Assembly (NCBI GenBank): GCA_018400255.1
Contig: JAGYMO010000335.1
Coordinates: 1-10,202, forward strand
DNA: 10,202 bases
Reading direction: 5' to 3'
From: Deltaproteobacteria bacterium
GTDB taxonomy: Bacteria; Desulfobacterota; DSM-4660; Desulfatiglandales; B25-G16
Shown here: piece after piece, positions 1 to 6,980 of the stretch
Numbering within the stretch: the stretch's first letter is position 1
How the letters are laid out: the number at the start of each line of letters is the position of its first letter
The notes under the pieces: generated by a model
What the model saw: only the letters and a program-made list of their open reading frames with translations
What the model was told of the DNA's origin: nothing
The model's database searches: none
Position numbers and translations under genes: made by a program

Positions 1-4
1 ACAT

Positions 5-58
5 CCCGACTATAGGCGCATTCATCCACGGCTAAAGCCGTGGCTTTCTGCCGTCGGG
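5..58. repeat. Nested palindrome, IS200/IS605-like end or REP sequence
   Basis: An inner perfect stem CCACGGC (26-32) / GCCGTGG (37-43) closes a 4-base TAAA loop. An outer stem CCCGAC (5-10) / GTCGGG (53-58) extends inward, after a 4-base bulge, with GGC (15-17) / GCC (50-52). The inner hairpin and the bases just before it look like subterminal hairpins of IS200/IS605 elements and of related REP sequences; this resemblance is from memory. The element body, if any, lies left of the window: no transposase or TnpB sequence is visible here. The GC-rich stem contrasts with the AT-rich surroundings. It could also act as a terminator for a gene ending to the left. Confidence 0.5.
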
Positions 59-134
59 GTAAAAAGTGCTTCTATATAAAGCTTGATGCGGAATACAAGC
101 ATTCACTTGCCAATGTGTTATGAGCTACCATGAG

Positions 135-159
135 AAAAAAGCAATCTAAGTATTAGATT
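135..159 (-). terminator. Terminator-like hairpin of purC
   Basis: On the minus strand a 7-bp stem, AATCTAA / TTAGATT (159-153 and 149-143), with a 3-base loop is followed after two bases by six T residues (140-135). The stem contains the purC TAA stop (155-153). Stem plus T-tract is the intrinsic terminator layout, but there is only one G-C pair, so efficiency would be low. Confidence 0.45.
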
Positions 160-1046
160 TCCTCACCTGTTAATCTCTTTAAAACCTCAAGATACTTTTC
201 CCTTGTGATTTTAATTATATCAGGTGGTAATTTTGGTGGTGGTGGCTGTTTACTCCAGTTAAGTCCGTTCAGGTAATCCCTTAAGAATTGTTTATCAAAG
301 CTTTTCTGGGGGCCGCCTGCCTTATATTCATCAGCCGGCCAGAATCTTGATGAATCAGGTGTCAACACCTCATCAATGAGTATAATTTTGTCATTAACAA
401 TGCCAAACTCAAATTTGGTATCAGCAATAATAATTCCACTTTTTATTGCCAGGTCTCTGCCTTCCTCGTAAAGCCTTAGGCTTGTATCCTTTATTACTCT
501 CGCTGTTTTTTCATCTGTAAGTCTCACCACTTCATCATAAGAAATATTTTCGTCATGTGTCCCGGGCTCACCTTTAGTGGATGGGGTAAATATCGGTTCC
601 TCCAATTTAGATGACTCTTCCAGGCCTTCCGGCAAGGGTACGCCTGAAACACTCCCGGTTTTTTTGTATTCAAGCCAACCAGACCCGGAGATATAACCCC
701 TGACAACACATTCTACTGGTAAGGGTTTAGCCTTTTGTACAAGCATACTCCTTCCTATGAGAAATTCTTTATAAGGACTACATTCATCGGGATATTCATC
801 CGGATTAAGACTTATTAAATGATTTGCGATAATGGAGGAGAGTTTTCTAAACCAGTAAACAGATATCTTGGTAAGGATCTTTCCTTTATCCGGGACAGGA
901 TCATCCATAATTACATCAAATGCCGATATGCGATCTGTAGCAACTATAAGCAGGTTATTGCCCACATTATAGATATCCCTGACTTTTCCACGGGTTAACA
1001 GTTGCAAACTACTGAAATTAGTTTCGTTTACTATTGGATCTATCAT
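153..1046 (-). CDS. purC: Phosphoribosylaminoimidazole-succinocarboxamide synthase (SAICAR synthetase)
   Basis: A cytoplasmic enzyme of de novo purine synthesis that joins CAIR and aspartate, using ATP, to give SAICAR. The 297-residue protein has the N-terminal GKVRDIY motif (residues 20-26), the SAICAR synthetase signature around VECVVRGYISGSGWLEY (111-127), ADTKFEFG (208-215) and DEVLTPDSSRFWP (226-238). The length fits the longer, roughly 290-300 residue form of the family. The ATG start is well supported: a strong Shine-Dalgarno, AAGGAGGAGG (1058-1049), lies just upstream. The gene is transcribed alone, divergently from hisI, with a terminator-like hairpin over its stop codon. No other purine gene is in the window. 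Nothing appears truncated or missing. Confidence 0.97.
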   Translation of the reverse strand: MIDPIVNETNFSSLQLLTRGKVRDIYNVGNNLLIVATDRISAFDVIMDDPVPDKGKILTKISVYWFRKLSSIIANHLISLNPDEYPDECSPYKEFLIGRSMLVQKAKPLPVECVVRGYISGSGWLEYKKTGSVSGVPLPEGLEESSKLEEPIFTPSTKGEPGTHDENISYDEVVRLTDEKTARVIKDTSLRLYEEGRDLAIKSGIIIADTKFEFGIVNDKIILIDEVLTPDSSRFWPADEYKAGGPQKSFDKQFLRDYLNGLNWSKQPPPPKLPPDIIKITREKYLEVLKRLTGEEI

Positions 1047-1048
1047 AG

Positions 1049-1058
1049 CCTCCTCCTT
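1049..1058 (-). promoter_or_regulatory. Strong ribosome binding site of purC
   Basis: AAGGAGGAGG on the minus strand places the AGGAGG core 5 bases from the ATG at 1046-1044. It is the best Shine-Dalgarno in the window and fixes the purC start. Confidence 0.8.
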
Positions 1059-1095
1059 TTATAATATACCACTAAAATATATATCACTATTTAAG

Positions 1096-1185
1096 GTTTT
1101 TAGTATAGATAAATTTCAAAATCACTATGGGCAATTTTATATCTTTTTCATATGAATATTTTACTTTTTTTGTTATACTAAAAAC
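1096..1185. repeat. 12-bp inverted repeat in the purC/hisI divergent region
   Basis: GTTTTTAGTATA (1096-1107) is the exact reverse complement of TATACTAAAAAC (1174-1185), with 66 bases between the arms. Allowing one mismatch, the match extends outward to 1093 and 1188. Each arm carries TATACT, read outward toward purC on the left and hisI on the right, so each may contain a -10 element. The arms could be paired promoters, operator half-sites or, less likely, ends of a small 90-base insertion. Confidence 0.6.
1171..1179 (+). promoter_or_regulatory. Extended -10 promoter element for hisI
   Basis: TGTTATACT matches the extended -10 pattern TGnTATAAT with one mismatch in the hexamer. I see no good -35 at 16-18 bases upstream, which is usual for extended -10 promoters. 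Transcription would start near 1186, leaving about 40 bases before the hisI ATG at 1226. That would also exclude the ATG at 1127 as a start on this transcript. Confidence 0.4.
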
Positions 1186-1225
1186 TTTTGATGTACTTGT
1201 AAAAAAAGTATTGGGGCATTATGAT

Positions 1226-1606
1226 ATGATCAAATTAGATTTTAAAAAAGGCGGTGGTCTCTTGCCGGCAATTGCGCAAGACCACAAAACAGGTAAGATT
1301 TTGATGCTGGCATACATGAACGAAGATTCATGGTTACTAACCCTTAAAACCAGAGAGGCCCATTATTGGAGTCGCTCTCGTAAAGAAATTTGGCATAAAG
1401 GTGAAACATCCGGTAATATACAAATTGTAAAAGAGGTTTTCGTCGACTGTGATTATGATACCATCCTTATAAAGATAGAGCAGGTCGGAGGGGCCGCATG
1501 TCACCTTGGATACGAAAGTTGTTTTCATAACAAAATTGAGAGGAATGGTGAAAAATCAATAGTGGGTGAAAAAATATTTAACCCTGATGAGGTGTATAAA
1601 AAATGA
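1226..1606 (+). CDS. hisI: Phosphoribosyl-AMP cyclohydrolase
   Basis: Third step of histidine synthesis: opens the purine ring of phosphoribosyl-AMP to give ProFAR; a cytoplasmic metal enzyme. With the start at ATG 1226 the protein is 126 residues, the normal size of a stand-alone HisI, and has no fused HisE domain. Visible family features are YWSRSRKEIWHKGETSG (47-63), the metal-binding DCDYD run with aspartates 74, 76 and 78, and cysteines 75, 92 and 99, matching the three zinc cysteines of the family. The frame stays open upstream to an ATG at 1127, but the added 33 residues are hydrophobic, AT-driven and lie upstream of the likely promoter; homology begins at MIKLDF. A weak GGGG (1213-1216) lies 9 bases before ATG 1226. 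The stop overlaps the hisG start by 4 bases (ATGA), implying translational coupling. Confidence 0.95.
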   Translation: MIKLDFKKGGGLLPAIAQDHKTGKILMLAYMNEDSWLLTLKTREAHYWSRSRKEIWHKGETSGNIQIVKEVFVDCDYDTILIKIEQVGGAACHLGYESCFHNKIERNGEKSIVGEKIFNPDEVYKK

Positions 1607-2475
1607 ACTTGCTTAAACTCGGCATACCAAAGGGAAGCCTGGAAGGAGCAACCCTAAGATTATTCGAAAAATCTGGCTGGAAAATTTCCTCAGCTAATAG
1701 AAACTATTTTCCCGAAATCAATGATAGTGAAATAAGGTGCTCCCTTTTAAGGGCGCAAGAAATGTCTGTTCATGTTGAAAACGGGAATATTGACGCAGGG
1801 CTAACTGGAAAAGATTGGACGGAGGAGAATGAATCAGATGTTGTGACAGTTGCTGACCTAATATATTCCAAGGTTAGCCAGAGCCCTGCCAGATGGGTCT
1901 TGGCTGTAGCGAGTGATTCTGACATCAAAGAATTATCCGATCTGAATGGTAAAAAAATCGCGACAGAGATGGTACATTTTACAAAAAAATATTTTGCTCA
2001 AAGGGGAATAGACGTTAATGTCTCATTTTCCTGGGGAACAACGGAGGCAAAGGTCGTAACTGGATTAGCAGACGCCGTGGTTGAGGTAACAGAGACAGGC
2101 AATACTATAAAGGCGCACGGTTTAAAAATTATTCATGAATTAATGCAATCAAATACTATATTAATAGCCAATAAAAATTCATGGGAAGACCCTTGGAAAA
2201 GGCGCAAGATTGAGCAAATTGTTTTACTCCTTAGTGGTGCATTAAAGGCAGAAAATATGGTAGGTTTAAAAATGAATGTACCCGAACAAAAATTGAAGGA
2301 AATTATAAATGTACTTCCGAGCATAACTTCGCCAACAGTAGCCAATCTCCTGCAGCCAGATTGGTTCTCGGTTGAGGTTATGATAAATCGAGAAAAGGTA
2401 AGAGAGTTAATTCCTCAACTTATAGAAAAAGGAGCAAAGGGCATAATCGAATACCCATTAAACAAGGTTATTTAA
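1603..2475 (+). CDS. hisG: ATP phosphoribosyltransferase, long form
   Basis: First and committed step of histidine synthesis: condenses ATP and PRPP to phosphoribosyl-ATP. The 290 residues correspond to the long, homohexameric class with its own C-terminal regulatory domain (about residues 218-290, ending GAKGIIEYPLNKVI), so no HisZ partner is needed and feedback inhibition by histidine is expected from family knowledge. The N-terminal LGIPKGSL (6-13), the GLTGKDW segment (66-72) and the PRPP-binding loop EVTETGNTIKAHGL (161-174) are intact. The start codon overlaps the hisI stop (ATGA), with GAGGTG (1589-1594) as ribosome binding site inside hisI. hisG and hisI cover steps one and three only; hisE and the other his genes must lie elsewhere. 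Confidence 0.97.
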   Translation: MNLLKLGIPKGSLEGATLRLFEKSGWKISSANRNYFPEINDSEIRCSLLRAQEMSVHVENGNIDAGLTGKDWTEENESDVVTVADLIYSKVSQSPARWVLAVASDSDIKELSDLNGKKIATEMVHFTKKYFAQRGIDVNVSFSWGTTEAKVVTGLADAVVEVTETGNTIKAHGLKIIHELMQSNTILIANKNSWEDPWKRRKIEQIVLLLSGALKAENMVGLKMNVPEQKLKEIINVLPSITSPTVANLLQPDWFSVEVMINREKVRELIPQLIEKGAKGIIEYPLNKVI

Positions 2476-2502
2476 TGATGGGAAAGGAGATAAATCAAAG
2501 AT

Positions 2503-3645
2503 ATGGAAGCCTCAAAAAGATCTCAACAAATACGCTCCTTCATCGTCATGGATGTGCTTGAAAAAGCTAACAACCTCGAACGAGAAGGAAGGAATATCAT
2601 TCACCTTGAGATAGGTGAGCCGGATTTTTATACGCCTCAGTGCATTAGAGATGCTGCAATGCAGGCGATAAAGGCCGGCAAAACACACTATACACATAGC
2701 CTCGGTATCCCAGAGCTAAGAGAGGCAATCTGCAAGCACTACACAGAGTCTTACGGGGTTCAAATAGACGAGGAACAGGTTATAGTAACCTCTGGAACAT
2801 CACCAGGCCTGTTATTAATTTTTTCTGCCCTATTAGAACAAGGGGAGGAAATTATTCTTCCTGATCCTTGTTATCCTTGTTATCCCAACATAGTAAATTA
2901 TGTCGGCGGAAGGTGTTCACACATAAAAACCAAGGAAGAGGACGGATTTCAGTATAGGCCAGAGGACATTGCCAGGGTGATCTCCAAAAAAACAAAGGCA
3001 GTAATGATTAATTCCCCGTCAAATCCAACAGGCAATCTTCTATCCCCTGATAAGATGCAGGCCATAGCCGATCTCGGAATACATATTATTTCTGATGAAA
3101 TATATCATGGCCTTGTATATGAAGGCAAAGAGCACTCGATGTTAGAATACACAGATAAGGCATTTATTTTAAACGGTTTTTCTAAGGCTTATGCAATGAC
3201 TGGTTGGCGACTCGGCTATATAATAGCCCCACCTGAATTCGTCAGACCTATTCAAAAAATGCAACAAAATTTTTTTATTTCAGCCACAAGCATCTCTCAA
3301 TGGGCTGCCATAGCGGCATTAAAAAATGCAAAGCCAGATATGGAAAATATGAGAAAAACCTATAATACAAGAAGGGGCTATATACTGAAGAGGTTAAAAG
3401 AAATTGGATTCGGTGTAGCTGTTGATCCTGCGGGGGCTTTTTATGTTCTTGCAAAGGCACGGCATTTTTCTCCAAACTCCTATGATCTATCATTTGAAAT
3501 GCTTGAAAAGGCTGGCGTGGCTGTTGCGCCTGGAATAGATTTTGGGGAAAATGCAGAAGGCTACCTGCGATTTTCCTATGCTAACTCCCTAGAAAATATA
3601 ACTGAAGGACTTAACAGAATTGAAAATTTTCTTAATCATAGATAA
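2503..3645 (+). CDS. Class I PLP-dependent aminotransferase (aspartate-aminotransferase-like)
   Basis: A fold-type I aminotransferase of 380 residues that transfers amino groups between an amino acid and a 2-oxo acid. Visible residues are the NPTG motif with Asn174, Asp198 in SDEIY (pairs with the PLP ring nitrogen), Tyr201, the Schiff-base Lys228 in GFSKAYAMTGWRLGY, Arg236, and Arg356 in YLRFSY, the expected carboxylate-binding arginine. The SKAYAMTGWRLGY pattern fits the I-gamma aspartate/aromatic group more than HisC, so despite its place 27 bases after hisG it is probably not histidinol-phosphate aminotransferase. AAAGGAGA (2483-2490) precedes the ATG by 12 bases. Probably co-transcribed with hisIG. 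The exact substrate cannot be read from sequence; aspartate, alanine or aromatic amino acids are possible. Confidence 0.92.
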   Translation: MEASKRSQQIRSFIVMDVLEKANNLEREGRNIIHLEIGEPDFYTPQCIRDAAMQAIKAGKTHYTHSLGIPELREAICKHYTESYGVQIDEEQVIVTSGTSPGLLLIFSALLEQGEEIILPDPCYPCYPNIVNYVGGRCSHIKTKEEDGFQYRPEDIARVISKKTKAVMINSPSNPTGNLLSPDKMQAIADLGIHIISDEIYHGLVYEGKEHSMLEYTDKAFILNGFSKAYAMTGWRLGYIIAPPEFVRPIQKMQQNFFISATSISQWAAIAALKNAKPDMENMRKTYNTRRGYILKRLKEIGFGVAVDPAGAFYVLAKARHFSPNSYDLSFEMLEKAGVAVAPGIDFGENAEGYLRFSYANSLENITEGLNRIENFLNHR

Positions 3646-3688
3646 AAATAGACGTGAACAAAAAACTGTCTATAACATCATTAGATAA

Positions 3689-4306
3689 ATGGATGTTTCC
3701 TTTTTAACGAGTGCTTTTAGGGCGGAACAATTTCCAGCTCCTGATAGACCAGAAATTGCCTTTGTAGGAAGGTCAAATGTAGGAAAATCTTCCCTTATAA
3801 ATACCCTTGTAAATCGCCGAGCCCTTGCCCAGATTAGCTCCAAGCCAGGAAAAACTAGATCGATTAATTTTTATTCTATCGAAAAAGACATTTATTTTGC
3901 AGATCTGCCTGGTTATGGTTATGCAAGCGTTCCATTAGAAATGAAGAGCAAGTGGAAAAGTTTGATTGAGAATTACCTCAAAAATAGATCTAGCTTGAAG
4001 GCTGTTGTTGTAATTATAGATGTAAGGAGAGGTTTACAGGAAAAAGACATAGATCTCATAATGTGGCTAAAAGCTGTTCAGATAAAAATAATTATTGTAA
4101 TTACGAAAATCGATAAATTATCAAAGAGTGAAACGGCTCGCCAGCTAAGTCTTATCTCCAATAGCCTTGCAATTAAGAATATCAATCAATTTATTAAATT
4201 TTCGTCAAAAACAGGTCAGGGCAAAGAACACCTTTGGTCAATTATATACGAAATATTGAATGGTGAAAAAGGTAAGGCTGAAAACAAAGGGCATGCAGAT
4301 AAGTAA
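3689..4306 (+). CDS. engB: Ribosome biogenesis GTPase EngB/YsxC
   Basis: A circularly unpermuted TrmE-Era-EngA-EngB-Septin-like GTPase needed for assembly of the large ribosomal subunit. All G motifs are present in 205 residues: G1 GRSNVGKS (27-34), G2 around Thr56 in KPGKTRSINF, G3 DLPGYGY (72-78), G4 TKID (139-142) and G5 SSKTG (172-176). The N-terminal pattern SAFRAEQFPAPDRPEIAFVG is typical of EngB. The start is fixed by a TAA stop in frame immediately before the ATG (3686-3688). No Shine-Dalgarno is visible upstream. The C-terminus has a short charged tail (GEKGKAENKGHADK) that is not part of the GTPase fold. It is the last gene of the plus-strand group, 43 bases after the aminotransferase, and converges on the response regulator. 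Confidence 0.96.
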   Translation: MDVSFLTSAFRAEQFPAPDRPEIAFVGRSNVGKSSLINTLVNRRALAQISSKPGKTRSINFYSIEKDIYFADLPGYGYASVPLEMKSKWKSLIENYLKNRSSLKAVVVIIDVRRGLQEKDIDLIMWLKAVQIKIIIVITKIDKLSKSETARQLSLISNSLAIKNINQFIKFSSKTGQGKEHLWSIIYEILNGEKGKAENKGHADK

Positions 4307-4343
4307 ATAAAATAATTTATTGACAAGATGTGGCACTCATTGC

Positions 4344-5699
4344 TCAGCTTAAACCGTATATTTTCATCTTTTTGTGAAGGTTGCTTCGTTCTACGCCAAT
4401 AGCCTCAGCAGTCTTACTGATATTGCCTCCGTACTGTTCCAATTTTTTGGAAATAAATGATCTCTCTAAGCTTTCCCTAGCCTCTTTAAGGGTCTGGAAG
4501 GAAGAAAAATCCTTGAAATTTTTATCCTCAATCTTTTGCGTATTGTAAGGGAAAGGTATATCTTTAGTTTCTATCACTTTATCCGGGCACATAATGGCAA
4601 GCCGTTCTATAAGATTTTTTACCTCTCTTACATTTCCCGGCCAAGGATATTTTTTAAGTAGCTCCAGGGCGTCAGGACTTAAATATTTCCGTTCTTTTTT
4701 TGTTTCCCGGGAAAACTCATCGAGAAACTCATCTACTAGCTCGGGTATATCATCTTCTCTGTCTCTCAAGGGGGAAACTCTTATTGGTATAACATTTAGA
4801 CGAAAATAAAGATCTTCCCTAAACGTTCCTTTTTTTATCTCATCGTCTAAGTTTTTATTTGTGGCGGCGATAACCCTCACATTTACCCTGATCGTTCTAT
4901 TCCCACCTACCCTTTCAAACCTCTGTTCCTGTAAAATACGCAAAACTTTTGATTGGGCCTTCAGGCTCATATCTCCAATCTCATCTAAAAACAACATCCC
5001 GTCATTGGCCTGATCAAATTTTCCCCTTTTCATTGTCGTAGCCCCGGTAAACGCACCCTTTTCATGCCCAAAAAGCTCCGATTCAATTAAATCTTCTGGT
5101 ATAGCCGCACAATTTACCTCTATTAACGGTTTCGAATTTCTCTTACTTAACCTATGTATTGTGTGTGCAACTAACTCCTTACCGGTTCCATTCTCCCCAA
5201 CAATAAGAACCCATGCATCCGTAGGTGCAACCAATTCTATCTGTTCCCTTAATTCGGTTATGGCCTTGCTATGCCCAGTAATCTGATGCTTTTGGCGTTC
5301 CTTCTCTCTAAAAAGATCAAGTTCTGATTCCAGCCTGTTATAATTTAATGCATTATTTACCGCCAATATTACCTTATCCAAAGAAAGTGGTTTCTCGATA
5401 AAATCGTATGCGCCCAATTTTGTAGCCTTAACAGCTGTTTCTATAGTTCCGTGACCTGATATCATAACTACCGGCAATGTTGGATAAAGCTCCCTTATCC
5501 TTGCAAGCGTTTCAATTCCGTCTATGTCAGGCATCCAAATGTCCAGTATTATTAGGTCCGGAATAGTCTCTTTTACTATATCAAGAGCCTTTAAGCCGCA
5601 ATCTGCAGTGATTACCGTAAATCCTTCATCGGCAAGTATACCCCCTAAGGATTGAATTATATTCGGCTCATCATCTGTTATAAGTATTGTTTCAGCCAT
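4344..5699 (-). CDS. Sigma-54-dependent response regulator, NtrX/NtrC-like
   Basis: A three-domain enhancer-binding activator of 451 residues. The receiver domain (about 1-120) has the acidic pocket Asp9/Asp10/Glu11, phosphorylatable Asp53, Ser81 and Lys103. The AAA+ domain (about 138-370) has Walker A GENGTGKE (168-175), the sigma-54 contact loop GAFTGA (215-220), Walker B LFLDE (236-240) and the arginine-finger region FREDLYFRL (293-301). A Fis-type helix-turn-helix lies at about 421-447 (NISKTAEAIGVERSNLHKKM). The GENGTGKE loop and C-terminal helix look closer to NtrX than NtrC; this is a judgement from memory. All residues needed for phosphorylation and sigma-54 activation are present. 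The gene follows lpxB by 58 bases, so it may be read from the lpx transcript. No histidine kinase is in the window, and no clear ribosome binding site precedes the ATG. Confidence 0.93.
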   Translation of the reverse strand: MAETILITDDEPNIIQSLGGILADEGFTVITADCGLKALDIVKETIPDLIILDIWMPDIDGIETLARIRELYPTLPVVMISGHGTIETAVKATKLGAYDFIEKPLSLDKVILAVNNALNYNRLESELDLFREKERQKHQITGHSKAITELREQIELVAPTDAWVLIVGENGTGKELVAHTIHRLSKRNSKPLIEVNCAAIPEDLIESELFGHEKGAFTGATTMKRGKFDQANDGMLFLDEIGDMSLKAQSKVLRILQEQRFERVGGNRTIRVNVRVIAATNKNLDDEIKKGTFREDLYFRLNVIPIRVSPLRDREDDIPELVDEFLDEFSRETKKERKYLSPDALELLKKYPWPGNVREVKNLIERLAIMCPDKVIETKDIPFPYNTQKIEDKNFKDFSSFQTLKEARESLERSFISKKLEQYGGNISKTAEAIGVERSNLHKKMKIYGLS

Positions 5700-5757
5700 A
5701 CATCTTTGTCTTTAGTTGATAATTATTTAATTCTTTAGACATTTTTGCTGATAATTT

Positions 5758-6909
5758 CTAGCCAATAAGGTCCATCATCTTCGCTGCTATACCTGCCGTC
5801 TTAATGGAGGCCCCACCCTTACCCAGTTTCTTATTAACTCGACTTAAATCCCTTTTTATTTCTTCCCTTACACCACTATTCTCTAAAATAGTAATTCCCT
5901 CTTTGGCCACATTTTCTGCTGTTGCATCGCCTTGAATTAATTCCGGAACTATCTCTTTATCTGCAACTAAGTTTACAAGGCCAACATTCCGTACATTTAT
6001 AAGAAATTTGCCTAAAATATAGCTTATAGGGGAAACCTTATACACTATCACCATGGGAGTATGCATTATAGACGCCTCTAAAGTAGCAGTTCCTGAAGCT
6101 ATAAAGGCCACATCACTTATTTTAAGCAGTATTTTTGTGTCAATGCCTTCAATAGTAAAATTTAAACCTGAGTCGTCAATATAGCGTCTTAACATATCCT
6201 CTTTGATGGTAGAGGCCAGCGGTAAAACACAATGTAAGTCAGGATAATGACGAGATATTATTTTAGCCGCCTCAACCATAACTGGCATGTGCCTAATAAT
6301 TTCCTCAGATCTACTGCCAGGAAGCAAGCCAATGATCGGCTTCTGTTTATTATCAATGCCCAATCTTTCCGTAATTTCTCTCTTGCTTTCCGCAGGCAAA
6401 GGCAGATCTAAAAGAGGATGACCAACATATTCTACCTTCATCCCATATTCTCGGTAAAATTGTTTCTCAAACGGCAGTATAACAGCCAGCTGATCCACCC
6501 TTTTTGATAACTTATTTACCCTCCCTTTCCACCATGCCCATAGCTGAGGCGGGATATAATAAAGCACAGGTATTCCCAGGGCATGTGCACTTTTGGCAAC
6601 ATTAAGATTAAACCCCGGATAATCAATGAGTATTAAGAGATCCGGCGCGCTTTTAGCTAATATCTTCTTAGTTTCCCTTAGGGCCTTTAGAATATATCTA
6701 CTTTTATAAATAAACTCCATGAGCCCCACAACAGCCAAAAGCGAAGATTCATAAATGATCTTTACACCAGCCTTCTCCATTTCTCGTCCTCCAAGGCCAA
6801 AAAATGTAATATCAGGTGAAATACCTTTTAGTGCCCTTGTCAGATATGCCCCATAAATGTCTCCAGAGGCCTCTCCAGCTAAAATCATTATGCGTCTGAT
6901 ATTTTGCAT
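5758..6909 (-). CDS. lpxB: Lipid-A-disaccharide synthase
   Basis: A membrane-associated GT19 glycosyltransferase that joins UDP-2,3-diacylglucosamine and lipid X to form the beta-1,6 lipid A disaccharide. The 383-residue length is normal. Visible are the N-terminal GEASGD (12-17), IDYPGFN (95-101) containing the aspartate equivalent to the proposed E. coli catalytic residue, YIPPQLWAWW (118-127), LLPGSRSEE (195-203) and the UDP-binding ASGTATLE (271-278). The start at MQNIRRIMILAGEASGD gives a slightly extended N-terminus; the Met at residue 8 is a possible alternative, and neither has a clear Shine-Dalgarno. It lies 71 bases after the oxidoreductase gene in the lpx operon, whose upstream product LpxI supplies lipid X. 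Confidence 0.97.
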   Translation of the reverse strand: MQNIRRIMILAGEASGDIYGAYLTRALKGISPDITFFGLGGREMEKAGVKIIYESSLLAVVGLMEFIYKSRYILKALRETKKILAKSAPDLLILIDYPGFNLNVAKSAHALGIPVLYYIPPQLWAWWKGRVNKLSKRVDQLAVILPFEKQFYREYGMKVEYVGHPLLDLPLPAESKREITERLGIDNKQKPIIGLLPGSRSEEIIRHMPVMVEAAKIISRHYPDLHCVLPLASTIKEDMLRRYIDDSGLNFTIEGIDTKILLKISDVAFIASGTATLEASIMHTPMVIVYKVSPISYILGKFLINVRNVGLVNLVADKEIVPELIQGDATAENVAKEGITILENSGVREEIKRDLSRVNKKLGKGGASIKTAGIAAKMMDLIG

Positions 6910-6980
6910 AAAAATTGCTTTTTCTTTTTAGTAAAAAAAACAGCCCCTGAGCCCTCTCCGCTAATTCAATTTATAATAAA

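Noticed and set aside
81..100. GCTTG / CAAGC inverted repeat left of purC
   Set aside because: A 5-bp stem with a 10-base loop is expected by chance and has no T-tract or related feature.
2866..2883. Tandem repeat CCTTGTTAT x2
   Set aside because: It lies within the aminotransferase coding sequence and encodes the in-family PCYPCYP segment; two copies in a conserved motif need no special explanation.
4306..4321. AATAAA / TTTATT hairpin after engB as a terminator
   Set aside because: The stem is six A-T pairs only and is not followed by a T-tract.
4331..4344. TGGCAC-TCA-TTGCT, similar to a sigma-54 -24/-12 promoter
   Set aside because: The spacing is 3 bases between the half-sites where sigma-54 promoters need 5, and it lies in a convergent gene junction pointing into the 3' end of the response regulator gene.
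6910..6980. G-rich stretch followed by eight T residues on the minus strand between the oxidoreductase gene and lpxB, as a terminator
   Set aside because: The G-rich part contains direct, not inverted, repeats (GGGCT and GGGGCT), so no stable stem forms before the T-tract.
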